A stretch of DNA of 44,728 nt from Priestia aryabhattai (GTDB lineage: Bacteria; Bacillota; Bacilli; Bacillales; Bacillaceae_H), in assembly GCF_023715685.1 (NCBI RefSeq), contig NZ_JAMBOQ010000016.1:1-44728 (forward strand), written 5' to 3'. Positions within the stretch are counted from its first letter, which is position 1, and every line of letters starts with the position of its first letter. The translations under genes were made by a program, and so were the position numbers. The notes beneath the pieces were generated by a model. The model was given only the letters and a program-made list of their open reading frames with translations. It did no database searches and had not been told where the DNA came from. This document shows, piece after piece, positions 44,676 through 44,728 of this stretch.

Positions 44676-44728
<53 letters not shown>

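Overview
The window is low-GC Gram-positive chromosomal DNA from a spore-forming Bacillaceae. The signs are a complete sigma-B operon (rsbR-S-T-U-V-W-sigB-rsbX), sigW-rsiW-cdaA-cdaR-glmM-glmS in the order known from Bacillus, a glmS ribozyme, a Spo0E-like gene, CmpA, strong purine-rich ribosome-binding sites and frequent GTG/TTG starts. Fused mtlA plus uvsE next to cshA suggests a Priestia megaterium-like organism, but that genus call is inference from gene content; no database was searched.

Layout. 1-357: the end of a tRNA array (Gln-Lys-Gly-Ala) and its terminator. 475-1617: arginase and a convergent Spo0E-like gene. 1719-9170: cell-envelope and second-messenger core, with autoregulated sigW-rsiW, then cdaA-cdaR-glmM (c-di-AMP synthesis and its link to amino-sugar supply), then ribozyme-controlled glmS. 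9305-25325: a more variable block holding an odd tryptophan/proline-rich membrane protein, a YebC regulator, two L,D-transpeptidases of different subfamilies, a mannitol operon (fused EIICBA, PRD activator, dehydrogenase), a VOC protein, mscL, a polyamine uptake operon with its own cupin regulator, and a membrane acyltransferase. 25326-25743: the decayed remains of a two-component system. 25744-35378: ddl-murF, cshA with a structured leader, uvsE, rhomboid, acpS, a LolA-like lipoprotein, alr and the ndoAI-ndoA (MazEF-type) module. 35536-40399: the sigma-B stressosome and partner-switching operon. 40484-43392: tex, the tiny cmpA gene on the minus strand, and a SprT-like gene. 43475-44728: a second tRNA array (Asn, Ser, Glu, Val, Asp, Gln, Lys, Leu, Leu), then a new promoter, tRNA-Arg, tRNA-Gly and the first bases of a 16S rRNA gene.

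How the parts fit. Much of the window serves the cell wall: GlmM/GlmS make glucosamine phosphates, Ddl/MurF/Alr make and attach D-Ala-D-Ala, two L,D-transpeptidases modify peptidoglycan, and SigW and SigB respond to envelope and general stress. CdaA sits between SigW and GlmM, where c-di-AMP output can be tied to wall precursor supply. Most transcription units end in clear intrinsic terminators.

The best leads for something undescribed are the tryptophan/proline-periodic basic membrane protein at 9305-9886, the three-helix leader before cshA at 28314-28459, the two-component remnants before ddl, and an 18-bp perfect palindrome placed on the promoter of the second tRNA array. No CRISPR array, insertion sequence or prophage gene was seen.
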